Positions 14,279-22,021 of a stretch of 64,000 nucleotides of DNA are shown here, piece after piece. Made by a program: the position numbers and the translations under genes. This DNA is from Streptomyces sp. 1331.2 (lineage in GTDB: Bacteria > Actinomycetota > Actinomycetes > Streptomycetales > Streptomycetaceae), in the NCBI RefSeq assembly GCF_900199205.1, contig NZ_OBMJ01000001.1:2046001-2110000 (forward strand), in the 5' to 3' direction. The notes under the pieces are model-generated. The model was given only the letters and a program-made list of their open reading frames with translations, was not told the DNA's origin and searched no databases. The number at the start of each line of letters is the position of its first letter. The stretch's first letter is position 1.

Positions 14279-14740
14279 GTGTTCAAGACGGTACTGATGA
14301 TCGAAAAGGCTCTCTCCGACGCGGACGTGGAACTCGTCACCACGCTCCACAGCGAGGAGAAGGTCTCCTTCGTCGTCCTGATGCAACCGCGCGGCAAGCA
14401 GGACGAGCTGCTGCGGGCGCTGGACGACGTCGCCCTCGGCCACCTCGACAAGGTGGTGCGCGAGCACGACGAGTCCGAGAGCGGACCCACCGTGGCCACC
14501 GAGTCGCTCGAACACAGCCTGCGCCACCTGCGCGCGGCCGGGGCCGAGGCGGTGGGCGAGCTGGTCGAGGAGAAGCCGCTGGAACGCCTGCGCGCGGTGG
14601 TGGAGCAGCACCGGGCGGACGAGGTGGTGGTGCTCACCTCACCGCACTTCGTCGAGGAGTTCTTCCACCGCGACTGGGCCTCCCAGGCCCGGCACAAGGT
14701 GGGGGTGCCGGTGCTGCGGCTGTTCGCCAGCGACTCCTAG
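14279..14740 (+). CDS. conserved actinobacterial protein of unknown function
   Basis: A 153-residue soluble protein starting at GTG 14279 behind a GAAGGGA ribosome site (an in-frame ATG at 14240 has none). It is rich in acidic and hydrophobic residues: FKTVLMIEKALSDADVELVTT at the start, a helical middle with many Glu, and a closing ADEVVVLTSPHFVEEFFH plus VGVPVLRLFA. The alternating beta-helix pattern with a C-terminal strand recalls a universal-stress-like Rossmann fold, but no ATP-binding GxxGxxxxG motif is visible. I do not recognise a function. It precedes murC by 147 bases. Confidence 0.75.
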   Translation: MFKTVLMIEKALSDADVELVTTLHSEEKVSFVVLMQPRGKQDELLRALDDVALGHLDKVVREHDESESGPTVATESLEHSLRHLRAAGAEAVGELVEEKPLERLRAVVEQHRADEVVVLTSPHFVEEFFHRDWASQARHKVGVPVLRLFASDS

Positions 14741-14769
14741 ACCCCGGGCTCCGCGCGCCGGTGGTGCAG

Positions 14770-14802
14770 AATCGTCCTTGCGGTCCGCCCGCGAGGACGA
14801 TT
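14770..14802. promoter_or_regulatory. hairpin in the murC leader region
   Basis: AATCGTCCT (14770-14778) and AGGACGATT (14794-14802) form a perfect 9-bp inverted repeat with a 15-base loop. Two copies of the palindrome GCGTCGACGC follow between 14805 and 14840. There is no T tract, so this may be a terminator of the upstream gene or a control element of murC. Confidence 0.45.
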
Positions 14803-14887
14803 CCCGCGTCGACGCACGACCCCGGCGTCGACGCGCCACGGAACCGTCCGCCCGACCTGTCTGCCCCCGCCCGTACGGAGCCACGCC

Positions 14888-16291
14888 TTGAACGACGCCG
14901 CGCACGACCTGCACGCCCCGCACTTCATCGGCATCGGCGGCGCCGGGATGTCCGGCCTGGCGAAGATCCTCGCGGTGCGCGGCGCCAGCGTCTCCGGCAG
15001 CGACTCCAAGGAGTCCGAGACCGTCCTCGCGCTGCGCGCCCTCGGCGCGACCGTGCACGTCGGCCACGCCGCCGAGCACGTCCCGGACGGCGCCAGCAGC
15101 ATCGTCGTCTCCAGCGCGATCCGCGCCGACAACCCGGAGCTGGCCACGGCCCGTGAGCGCGGCATCCCGGTGGTGCACCGCTCCGACGCGCTGGCCGCGC
15201 TGATGGGCGGGCGCCGGGCGCTGGCCGTCGCCGGCACGCACGGCAAGACCACCACCACCAGCATGCTGGCGGTCGCCCTCGGCGAGCTGGGCCTGGACCC
15301 GTCCTACGCGATCGGCGGCGACCTCGACGCCCCCGGCTCCAACGCCCACCACGGCACCGGCGAGATCTTCGTCGCCGAGGCCGACGAGAGCGACCGCAGC
15401 TTCCACAAGTACGCGCCCGAGGTGGCGATCGTGCTCAACGTGGAGCTGGACCACCACGCCAACTACGCCTCGATCGACGAGATCTACGAGTCCTTCGAGA
15501 CCTTCGTTGGCCGGATCGTCCCCGGCGGCACCCTGGTCGTCTCGGCCGACCACGACGGCGCCCGCGAGCTGACCTCCCGGGTCGCGGGCCGCGACGGCCT
15601 CAACGTGGTGACGGTCGGTGCCGCCGAGGACGCCGACGTCCGGGTGCTCTCGGTGGCCCCCCGCGGCATGACCAGCGAGGTCACCGTCGTCCTGGACGGC
15701 ACCGAGCTGACCTTCACCGTCTCGGTGCCCGGCCGGCACTACGCCCACAACGCCGTCGCCGCGCTCGCCGCGGGCGTCGCCCTGGGCGTCCCGGCCGCCG
15801 ACCTCGCCAAGGCGCTCGGCGCCTACACCGGCGTGCGCCGCCGCCTGCAGCTCAAGGGCGAGGCCGCCGGCGTCCAGGTGATCGACTCCTACGCCCACCA
15901 CCCCACCGAGATGACCGCCGACCTGGAGGCGATCCGCGAGGCCACCGAGGGCCGCGTCCTCGTCGTCTTCCAGCCGCACCTGTTCAGCCGCACCCAGCAG
16001 CTCGCCGAGGAGATGGGCGCCGCCCTCGCCCTCGCTGACGCCTCCGTGGTCCTGGACATCTACCCGGCCCGCGAGGACCCGATCCCGGGCGTCACCAGCG
16101 AACTCATCATCGACGCCGCCCGCAGCGCCGGCGCCGAGGTCACCGCCGAGCACTCCTTCGCCGCCGCCCCTGCCCTGCTGGCCGGCCTCGCCCGCCCCGG
16201 CGACCTGCTGCTCACCATGGGCGCGGGGGACGTCACCAACCTCGGCCCCGAAATTCTCAAGCACCTCGCGAACGTTGCCTCCAACGTCTGA
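14888..16291 (+). CDS. murC: UDP-N-acetylmuramate--L-alanine ligase
   Basis: MurC adds L-alanine to UDP-MurNAc in the cytoplasm, the first peptide step of peptidoglycan. The 467-residue protein has the Rossmann start GIGGAGMSG (15-23), ATP loop GTHGKTTTT (116-124), EADESDRSF and the ligand-binding NVELDHHANY, then the C-terminal ligase domain with DSYAHHPTEM and FQPHLFSRT. The start codon is TTG at 14888, with GGAG 7 bases upstream, and no better ATG or GTG fits the family N-terminus. It is away from a dcw cluster and followed closely by msrB, with which it is probably co-transcribed. Confidence 0.97.
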   Translation: MNDAAHDLHAPHFIGIGGAGMSGLAKILAVRGASVSGSDSKESETVLALRALGATVHVGHAAEHVPDGASSIVVSSAIRADNPELATARERGIPVVHRSDALAALMGGRRALAVAGTHGKTTTTSMLAVALGELGLDPSYAIGGDLDAPGSNAHHGTGEIFVAEADESDRSFHKYAPEVAIVLNVELDHHANYASIDEIYESFETFVGRIVPGGTLVVSADHDGARELTSRVAGRDGLNVVTVGAAEDADVRVLSVAPRGMTSEVTVVLDGTELTFTVSVPGRHYAHNAVAALAAGVALGVPAADLAKALGAYTGVRRRLQLKGEAAGVQVIDSYAHHPTEMTADLEAIREATEGRVLVVFQPHLFSRTQQLAEEMGAALALADASVVLDIYPAREDPIPGVTSELIIDAARSAGAEVTAEHSFAAAPALLAGLARPGDLLLTMGAGDVTNLGPEILKHLANVASNV

Positions 16292-16312
16292 CCTTCGCTT
16301 TCAGGAGCCGTG

Positions 16313-16717
16313 ATGAGCTACGAGATCGAGAAGACCGAGGCCGAGTGGCGCGCAGAGCTCAGCCCCGAGGAGTACCACGTGCTCCGCGAGGCGGGCACCG
16401 AGCGCCCCTTCGTCGGCGAGTACACCGACACCAAGACCGTCGGCGTCTACAGCTGCCGGGCCTGCGGAGCCGAACTGTTCAGCTCCGAGACCAAGTTCGA
16501 CAGCCACTGCGGCTGGCCGTCCTACTACGCGCCGCTGGCGGAGGACCGCGTCCAGTACATCGAGGACACCTCCCTCGGTATGCGCCGCGTCGAGGTCCGC
16601 TGCGCCCGCTGCGGCGGGCACCTCGGCCACGTCTTCGAGGGCGAGGGCTACGGCACGCCGACGGACCAGCGCTACTGCATCAACAGCATCTCCCTGACCC
16701 TGAAGCCCGCCGAGTAA
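16313..16717 (+). CDS. msrB: peptide-methionine (R)-S-oxide reductase MsrB
   Basis: MsrB reduces the R epimer of methionine sulfoxide in proteins. The 134-residue protein has two zinc CxxC pairs (Cys48/Cys51 and Cys97/Cys100), the substrate motif FDSHCGWPS (62-70) and the catalytic RYCIN with Cys122. ATG 16313 is used; a GTG sits one codon upstream, and the AGGAG ribosome site suits either. It lies 19 bases after murC and ends before a strong terminator. Confidence 0.97.
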   Translation: MSYEIEKTEAEWRAELSPEEYHVLREAGTERPFVGEYTDTKTVGVYSCRACGAELFSSETKFDSHCGWPSYYAPLAEDRVQYIEDTSLGMRRVEVRCARCGGHLGHVFEGEGYGTPTDQRYCINSISLTLKPAE

Positions 16718-16731
16718 CCCCCGCATCTTTC

Positions 16732-16769
16732 GAGGGCGGGGCCGTGGACACCACCACGGCCCCGCCCTC
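16732..16769. terminator. bidirectional terminator between msrB and Nudix gene
   Basis: A perfect 16-bp stem (GAGGGCGGGGCCGTGG and its complement) with a 6-base loop sits between convergent genes. Confidence 0.9.
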
Positions 16770-16826
16770 ACGGCGTCCGGACACAGGCTCGGAGACGGGC
16801 TTTCCATCCGCGCGCTCAAAAGGTGG

Positions 16827-17294
16827 CTAGCGCACCACAGGGATCTTCCCGGAACGCCAGTCAGCCAGCCGCTTGCGGATGTTCGACACCATCGGCAGGC
16901 CGTCCGTCTCGACCGGGGAGAACCACGCCACCTCGTGGGACTCGTCGGACACCCGCAACTTCCCACCGAGCGGGCGTCCGAGGAGGCAGATGGAGAACTC
17001 CTGGCGGACCTCGCCGTCGTCGTAGGCGAACACGTGGTGGGGGTCGGTATAGGTGCCGACGATCCCGGTGATCTCGATGTCGATGCCGGTCTCCTCGCGC
17101 GTCTCGCGGACACCGCAACCGGCAAGCGACTCACCGATTTCCATCTTGCCGCCGGGCAAGGCCCACATCCCGTTGTCGGTGCGCCTCTGGAGGAGAACAC
17201 GGCCCGCATCGTCGACCACGACGACGGACGCGGCCGGGACGAGCGAGTTCGCCTCCGGAGCGTCGGGGTCGTCCTCATAGTCACGTCTGGGCAT
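16827..17294 (-). CDS. Nudix hydrolase
   Basis: A 155-residue Nudix protein. The Nudix box is complete: GGKMEIGESLAGCGVRETRE followed by ETGI, giving the GX5EX7REUXEEXGU pattern with its Mg-binding glutamates. ATG 17294 is chosen; the frame upstream to 17384 overlaps the regulator gene and is not protein-like. The start overlaps the last 14 bases of the upstream XRE regulator, so translation is likely coupled and the two are one operon. The substrate cannot be read from sequence. Co-transcription with a regulator that carries a putative ligand domain suggests a nucleotide-linked signal, but that is inference. Confidence 0.92.
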   Translation of the reverse strand: MPRRDYEDDPDAPEANSLVPAASVVVVDDAGRVLLQRRTDNGMWALPGGKMEIGESLAGCGVRETREETGIDIEITGIVGTYTDPHHVFAYDDGEVRQEFSICLLGRPLGGKLRVSDESHEVAWFSPVETDGLPMVSNIRKRLADWRSGKIPVVR

Positions 17295-18051
17295 GATCCA
17301 CCACCTCTGCTGCCGGGATCGCCCATACGTCCCGCCCCTTCGCCCACAGATCCTCGACATGGCCCGCGAAGCGATCGAACACACCGTCGTCCTGGGCCCG
17401 CCTGAGATGCATCATCGGAGCGTCATGGCCGATCCTACCTGGCAGTAGTGGCGTAACGATCATGTCGTCGTCGAAGCGAAAGACGCTGAGTGAGACGTGT
17501 GCGGTCTCGAACCGTGCCTCGATCGACGTGTCCCGCAGCTTGGCCAGCTCGGACAGGGTTACCTCGATCCGGGTCGAAAGACTCAGCGGCACACCCTCCT
17601 CCAACTCACGCTGACGGGTGACCGGATGTCCGGGCTCACCGAGGATGAAGCGGACCTGTACGCCCGACGCCGCTTTCTGGCGCAGTAGGCTGCCGAAGTT
17701 CGCATGCTCCAACCACAGGAAGTAGTTGGTGTATCCGGCGAACGTCAGCTCCCGGGCTGTCCCCCTTATCAGCTGACGCCACAGCGAAGCCGGCGCCGCC
17801 GACCGGTACGGATACATCTGCACCAGCTCCCGATCCGGCCCCGACTTCACCAGTTGCTGCGCAGATGGCCAGAGCACGGTTTCCTCCTCACCGAGGGCCT
17901 GGCTGGCCGCTGAGCGGTGTCTCGCATGGGGCTCGCGCGAGGGGTTCGCGAGCCACCGGTCGACGGTCTTGGGATCGACCCCGCACACCCGAGCGAGCCT
18001 GGACGAGGTCATGTTGGCACGGGCCATTGCGTCACGGAGTGGGCTGTTCAT
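17281..18051 (-). CDS. XRE-family regulator with C-terminal DUF5919-like effector domain
   Basis: A 256-residue protein with an N-terminal HTH (RDAMARANMTSSRLARVCGV, then DPKTVDRWL, residues about 6-35) and a large C-terminal domain carrying RELTFAGYTNYFLWLEHANF, SGVQVRFILGEPGHPVT and HVEDLWAKGRDVW. The C-terminal part resembles the phospholipase-D-like, non-HKD domain often called DUF5919; no catalytic HKD motif is visible, so a ligand-sensing role is likely. It is followed by the overlapping Nudix gene. Immediately upstream is a perfect 14-bp inverted repeat that probably is its own operator. Confidence 0.82.
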   Translation of the reverse strand: MNSPLRDAMARANMTSSRLARVCGVDPKTVDRWLANPSREPHARHRSAASQALGEEETVLWPSAQQLVKSGPDRELVQMYPYRSAAPASLWRQLIRGTARELTFAGYTNYFLWLEHANFGSLLRQKAASGVQVRFILGEPGHPVTRQRELEEGVPLSLSTRIEVTLSELAKLRDTSIEARFETAHVSLSVFRFDDDMIVTPLLPGRIGHDAPMMHLRRAQDDGVFDRFAGHVEDLWAKGRDVWAIPAAEVVDHAQT

Positions 18052-18065
18052 CTACAGGCCTTCCA

Positions 18066-18112
18066 CGTTAGGGACGTTTCAAGGTCTAGCAGCCAAACGT
18101 CCCTAACGTCCC
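18066..18112. promoter_or_regulatory. operator-like inverted repeat upstream of XRE regulator
   Basis: CGTTAGGGACGTTT (18066-18079) and AAACGTCCCTAACG (18095-18108) are perfect complements separated by 15 bases. A further direct copy of ACGTCCC follows at 18106-18112, giving three related half sites. The position, 15 bases before the regulator start and 46 bases before the divergent ATPase gene, fits an autoregulatory operator that could control both directions. Confidence 0.7.
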
Positions 18113-18157
18113 GAAAACGCGGTATGACGTCTCGTCAGATTCCTCCACGATTCGAGC

Positions 18158-18643
18158 GTGACAGACGCGACGGCGTTCCAGCCGCCTCCTCTCCCGTTCG
18201 AGGACCTCATGCTCACTTCCCACCGTCCCCGCATGTTCGCCGCGCGCCTCGACTCCTGCCCGGAATCGACGCCCCTCGCGCGGCACTTGCTCCGGGCCTA
18301 CCTCGCCGCCCTCCCCGCCGGCGACCGCTACGCCGATATCGCCGAACTCCTCCTCGGCGAGCTGTTCGCCAACGCCGTCCAGCACAGCGACGCCCCCGAC
18401 GACCGGCTCATCGAGGTCCGCTTCGCCATGGCCAACTCCCGCCTGCGCATCGAGGTGCACGACGCCGGCAGCGGACGGCCCTGCGTCCGGTCCGCCCAGC
18501 CGGAGGACGAGCACGGGCGCGGCCTGTTCCTCGTCAACGAGCTCGCCGAACGCTGGGGCTGCTGCCCCCGCGCCGGCGGCATCGGCAAGTTCATCTGGGC
18601 CCTCGTCCCGCCCAGCCACCCCGCAACCGCCCACGCCGCCTGA
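18158..18643 (+). CDS. ATP-binding protein, RsbW/SpoIIAB-type anti-sigma kinase family
   Basis: A 161-residue single-domain GHKL ATPase. Seen are the N box ELLLGELFANAVQHS (about 62-76), G1 box VHDAGSGRP and G2 box EHGRGLFLVNELAERWG. Such proteins are very numerous in Streptomyces and resemble anti-sigma factor kinases, though most have no known partner. GTG 18158 is the start. No sigma factor or anti-anti-sigma gene is adjacent. It is divergent from the XRE/Nudix operon and shares its operator region, and a gene of unknown function follows 14 bases downstream. Confidence 0.88.
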   Translation: MTDATAFQPPPLPFEDLMLTSHRPRMFAARLDSCPESTPLARHLLRAYLAALPAGDRYADIAELLLGELFANAVQHSDAPDDRLIEVRFAMANSRLRIEVHDAGSGRPCVRSAQPEDEHGRGLFLVNELAERWGCCPRAGGIGKFIWALVPPSHPATAHAA

Positions 18644-18657
18644 AAGCACCCACCCCG

Positions 18658-19227
18658 ATGCGCATCGCCCTCGCCGCCAAACACCTCCTCGACACCGCCG
18701 CCACCGCCGCCCAGGCCTACGCCGCCCTCGCCCGCCGCACCCGCGCACCCCTGCGCTGCGCCCGCGCCGTCTGCACCGCCCTCGGCATCCCCGCCGCCGA
18801 AACCGCCCGCCGCCTCGACGACTGCTACGACGCCCTGCTCGCCAACCCCCGCCCCAACAGCGAGGCCGACACCGGCGAACTCCTCGAAGCCCTCGGCGTC
18901 TTCGACGTCCCCAAACCCCTCACCCCCACCGAACTCGCCGTCATCGACCTCTTCCTGGTCGCCGTCGACGCCATGGGCGGCATCCGCCCCGGCCACCAGC
19001 ACGGCCTCCACCGCTGGTTCACCACCGGCAACCTCACCACCGCCTACCTCTCCCTCACCGCCGCCCACCCCATGCCCCGCACCGGCAACCCCACCCTGTA
19101 CTGGACCACCCTCATCCAGGCCGGCGAACTCCTCACCACTACCCCCAACCCCGACACCCGTCTCAAGTACGCCCTCCACCGCTGCCGCAGCCACGCCGCC
19201 CAAGAAGCCCAGGCCGCCCACCCGTAA
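18658..19227 (+). CDS. protein of unknown function downstream of GHKL ATPase
   Basis: A 189-residue soluble, Ala/His/Arg-rich protein with no recognised domain. It has a helical first half (MRIALAAKHLLDTAATAAQAYAA, with an RCARAVCTALGIP stretch) and a second half with LTPTELAVIDLFLVAVDAMGG, HGLHRWFTTGNLTTAYLSL and TLYWTTLIQAGELL. ATG 18658 is the first start after the ATPase stop, spaced 14 bases, so they are likely co-transcribed. Third positions are almost all C or G, which supports real coding. No membrane segment. Confidence 0.68.
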   Translation: MRIALAAKHLLDTAATAAQAYAALARRTRAPLRCARAVCTALGIPAAETARRLDDCYDALLANPRPNSEADTGELLEALGVFDVPKPLTPTELAVIDLFLVAVDAMGGIRPGHQHGLHRWFTTGNLTTAYLSLTAAHPMPRTGNPTLYWTTLIQAGELLTTTPNPDTRLKYALHRCRSHAAQEAQAAHP

Positions 19228-19331
19228 AGCACAGGAAGTCGACCCCGCCGACTTCCTACGCTGAGGAAGCGCAGGGCGAGGAGGCACGTTCTGGCTCCGG
19301 CGGGCAAGTGGGCTGGGCACCCGGAAATTGG

Positions 19332-19361
19332 GCGGGCCCGGGTGGGTGCGCCCGGGCCCGC
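19332..19361. terminator. hairpin terminator between unknown gene and cvnE
   Basis: GCGGGCCCGGG (19332-19342) pairs perfectly with CCCGGGCCCGC (19351-19361) around an 8-base loop, between convergent genes. A weaker 9-bp hairpin (AGGAAGTCG, 19233-19257) lies just after the upstream stop. Confidence 0.8.
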
Positions 19362-19400
19362 TCAGTTCTGCTGATCGTTTCCGCGGTGGCGGACGTCCCC

Positions 19401-20594
19401 TCAGGGGGTGACCGGGGCGAAGCGGACCGGGAGGTGCACCAGGGCGCGGTGGAACGGGCCCGGGCGCCAGAGCAAGTCCTCGGCGGGGGTGGCCAGTTCG
19501 AGGTCGCTGAGGCGGCTGCCCAGCTGCTCGATGGCGGTGATCGCGATCAGCAGGGCTGGGTCGCGGGCGGGGCAGGCGTGCGGGCCGGCCGCCCAGGCCA
19601 GGTGGGCGCTCTCGCCGCTGCGCAGCTCGCGGTCGTCGGTGGGCGGCGCGGCCTGGGAGTTGGCGGCCGCGTAGGAGACCAGGACGAGGGTGCCGGCTTT
19701 GATCTCCCGGCCGTGGAAGGTGATGTCGTAGCGCGGGTAGTGGGCGGAGAGGTTGGCCAACGGGGGCTCGTGCCAGAGCACTTCGTCGATCGCCTGGTGG
19801 GCGGTCATCGCGCCGCCGAACAGCGATCCTGCATAGCGGGCGTCGGTGAGCAGGCGCAGCAGGGCGTTGCCGATCAGGTTGGTGGTCGGCTCGTGCCCGG
19901 CGATCATGGTCAGGGTGATCTGCCGCAGCGCCTCGTCGTCGTCCAGCCCGACCGGGTGGGTGACGAACCAGGAGGCGAGGTCGTGCCGGGGGCGCTCGCG
20001 GCGTTCGGCGACCATCGCGTTCACCACCGCGACGAGGTCCCCGTACGCGGCGACGGCCTGCGGCGTGGACTCGATCGTCCCGGTGATCCCGGCGACCACC
20101 CGGTCGCGGTGCTCCTCGGGCACGCCGAACCAGGTGGTGAGCACGAAGGCGGTCAGCCGGCGGGCGTACTGGGAGATCAGGTCGGCGTGGCCGACCGCCG
20201 CGAAGCCGTCGATCAGCCGGTGGGCGGTCTCGGTGACCTGACGCTGCAGCCGGTGCGGTTCGAAGAGCGCGAGGGCGTCGGTGATCACGGCGCGGTAGCG
20301 CGCGTGCGTCTCGCCGTCGGTGAACAGCGCGGTCGGGCGGTAGCCGAGCACCGGCAGCAGCGGGGAGTCCGGCGGGAGGCTCTGCTGCCAGGCGCGGGAG
20401 TCCTTGGAGAAGGTGTCGCTGTCGCGCAGCAGGTCCAGCGCGGCCTGGTAGTCGGTGACCAGCAGTGCCTCGACGCCGGGTGCGATCTCCACCGGGGCGA
20501 TCGGGCCGTGCCGGCGCAGCCGCTCGTAGACCAGCTGGGGGTCGGCGGCGAAGACCGGGCCGTGGATCGGGGTCGGGCGGGTCTCGACGGTCAC
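19401..20594 (-). CDS. cvnE: conservon cytochrome P450 (CYP157-like), lacking ExxR
   Basis: A 397-residue P450 and the last gene of the conservon. The heme loop is AWAAGPHACPAR with the thiolate Cys341, and the I helix has IAGHEPTT (231-238). The K-helix motif that is ExxR in nearly all P450s reads EVLW (271-274), so the arginine is a tryptophan. CYP157 members, which are encoded in conservons, are known for this loss. The natural substrate is unknown. It overlaps cvnD by 4 bases. Confidence 0.92.
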   Translation of the reverse strand: MTVETRPTPIHGPVFAADPQLVYERLRRHGPIAPVEIAPGVEALLVTDYQAALDLLRDSDTFSKDSRAWQQSLPPDSPLLPVLGYRPTALFTDGETHARYRAVITDALALFEPHRLQRQVTETAHRLIDGFAAVGHADLISQYARRLTAFVLTTWFGVPEEHRDRVVAGITGTIESTPQAVAAYGDLVAVVNAMVAERRERPRHDLASWFVTHPVGLDDDEALRQITLTMIAGHEPTTNLIGNALLRLLTDARYAGSLFGGAMTAHQAIDEVLWHEPPLANLSAHYPRYDITFHGREIKAGTLVLVSYAAANSQAAPPTDDRELRSGESAHLAWAAGPHACPARDPALLIAITAIEQLGSRLSDLELATPAEDLLWRPGPFHRALVHLPVRFAPVTP

Positions 20595-21262
20595 GGGCGC
20601 TCCTGGGGGGCGGTGGCGGCCTCGGCGGCGGTGGCGGCCTGGGGGGCGGTGGCGGCGGGCAGGGCGTCCAGGACGTGCTCGGCCAGCGCGATCAGCGCGT
20701 CCAGGCTGCTCTCCCGCTCGCGGGCGTCGCAGAGCAGCAGCGGGGTGGCGGCGTGCAGATCCAGGTGGGTCCGCAGTACCTCGACGGGGTGGTCCGGGGC
20801 GTCCGGGAAGCGGTTGACGGCGACGGCGTACGGCAGGCCCTGCTCCTCGACCATGTCCATGATCTCGAAGGAGTCGGCCAGCCGACGGGTGTCGGCGAGC
20901 ACCAGGGCGCCCAGCGCGCCGCGCGCGATGTCCTGCCAGAGCGGGAAGAAGCGGCGCTGGCCGGGGGTGCCGAACATGTAGAGCACGACGTTGCCGGGCA
21001 GGGTGAGCCGCCCGAAGTCGACGGCGACGGTCGTGGTGGCCTTCTCGGGCAGGCCGGCCAGGTCGTCCACCGGCCGGCCGGTCTCGGTCATCGCCTCCTC
21101 GGTGTGCAGGGTGGCGATCTCGGAGAGGGTGCGGATGAGCGTGGTCTTGCCGACCCCGAACGGGCCGGCGACCACCAGTTTCATCAGCGTCTGGTCCCGG
21201 TCGGGCAGGTAGCCCACGCGGCCAGGCGGATCGGCCGGGCTACCGGAGCGCACGGAGTCCAA
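20591..21262 (-). CDS. cvnD: conservon small GTPase CvnD
   Basis: A 223-residue Ras/MglA-like GTPase: P-loop GPFGVGKT (33-40), switch region ATTTVAVDFG, the G3-like MFGTPGQRRF and VNRFPD in the place of NKxD. In Streptomyces conservons CvnD binds the CvnA-B-C proteins at the membrane like a heterotrimeric G-protein-type complex. The last ~20 residues are Ala/Glu-rich low complexity. It overlaps cvnC by 23 bases and cvnE by 4, a compact operon. Confidence 0.95.
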   Translation of the reverse strand: MDSVRSGSPADPPGRVGYLPDRDQTLMKLVVAGPFGVGKTTLIRTLSEIATLHTEEAMTETGRPVDDLAGLPEKATTTVAVDFGRLTLPGNVVLYMFGTPGQRRFFPLWQDIARGALGALVLADTRRLADSFEIMDMVEEQGLPYAVAVNRFPDAPDHPVEVLRTHLDLHAATPLLLCDARERESSLDALIALAEHVLDALPAATAPQAATAAEAATAPQERP

Positions 21263-21593
21263 CGAGGAGCCTCTCGACGATGGAGCGGTCGGTCTGGTGG
21301 GCGCGCGGGATCGGCGCGCGGGCGTGCAGGCAGCCCGCCTCGACCAGGTCCGCCGCGAGGAAGACGGTGGCGCTGACCGGCAGGCGCAGGTGCGCGGCGG
21401 CCTCCACCACGGTCAGCGCGCCGGGGCGCAGCAGTTCCCAGAGCCGGCGGTGTTCGGGTTCGAGCCCGGTCGGCGGTTCGGCGCGGTCGGCGAACAGGAC
21501 GGTCAGCCGCTCGAAGCCCTCGCTGCCGGGGCGGGTGCGGCCGCCGGTGGCCAGGTAGGCGGGCACCATCCGCCTGCGGGGGACGGCGGTCAT
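21240..21593 (-). CDS. cvnC: conservon protein CvnC, DUF742
   Basis: A 117-residue DUF742 protein with a winged-helix-like pattern: RMVPAYLATGGRTRP near the start and TVVEAAAHLRLPVSATVFLAADLVE. It starts at ATG 21593, overlapping the cvnB stop by 3 to 4 bases (ATGA). CvnC is one of the scaffold-type components of the conservon complex; its biochemical role is not known. Confidence 0.93.
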   Translation of the reverse strand: MTAVPRRRMVPAYLATGGRTRPGSEGFERLTVLFADRAEPPTGLEPEHRRLWELLRPGALTVVEAAAHLRLPVSATVFLAADLVEAGCLHARAPIPRAHQTDRSIVERLLVGLRALR

Positions 21594-22021
21594 GACCGGG
21601 TGGTGGTGTCCTGCTGCCGGGACGGGCTCGCGAGCGCGCGGCCCAGGGCGGCGACCTGCAGCTGCATCTGGTAGGACACGTTGCCGAGTTGGGCGTCCGG
21701 GGAGGTGAACACGGCGAGTGAGGTGTTCTCCCCGGCGGGGACGACGATGGCGTAGCCGAGGTCGGACTCCACCACGGTCTGGGCCAGCGCGGGCCGCTCC
21801 GCGTCGGTGAACGCGGCGGTGAAGGCGCGGGCGGCGGCGTGCACGGTGGCGGTCATCGCGGCGACCCGCTCGGCGGAGGCGCGCCCCAGGCCGTCCGAGG
21901 CGCCCTCGACCAGGCCGTCCCCGGTGGCGATGACCGCGTGCAGCACCCCCGGCAGCTCCAGCAGCGGGGTCAGCACCCACGAGATCTCGTCGGTGGTGGC
22001 GGGGCTGGGCGTGCTGCTCAC
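21590..22021 (-). CDS. cvnB: conservon roadblock/LC7 protein CvnB
   Basis: A 143-residue roadblock/LC7 protein (EISWVLTPLLELPGVLHAVIATGDG; GYAIVVPAGENTSLAVFTSP). In bacteria such proteins act as GTPase partners, comparable to MglB for MglA, so CvnB is the likely regulator of CvnD. It overlaps cvnA by 4 bases and cvnC by about 4. Confidence 0.95.
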   Translation of the reverse strand: MSSTPSPATTDEISWVLTPLLELPGVLHAVIATGDGLVEGASDGLGRASAERVAAMTATVHAAARAFTAAFTDAERPALAQTVVESDLGYAIVVPAGENTSLAVFTSPDAQLGNVSYQMQLQVAALGRALASPSRQQDTTTRS

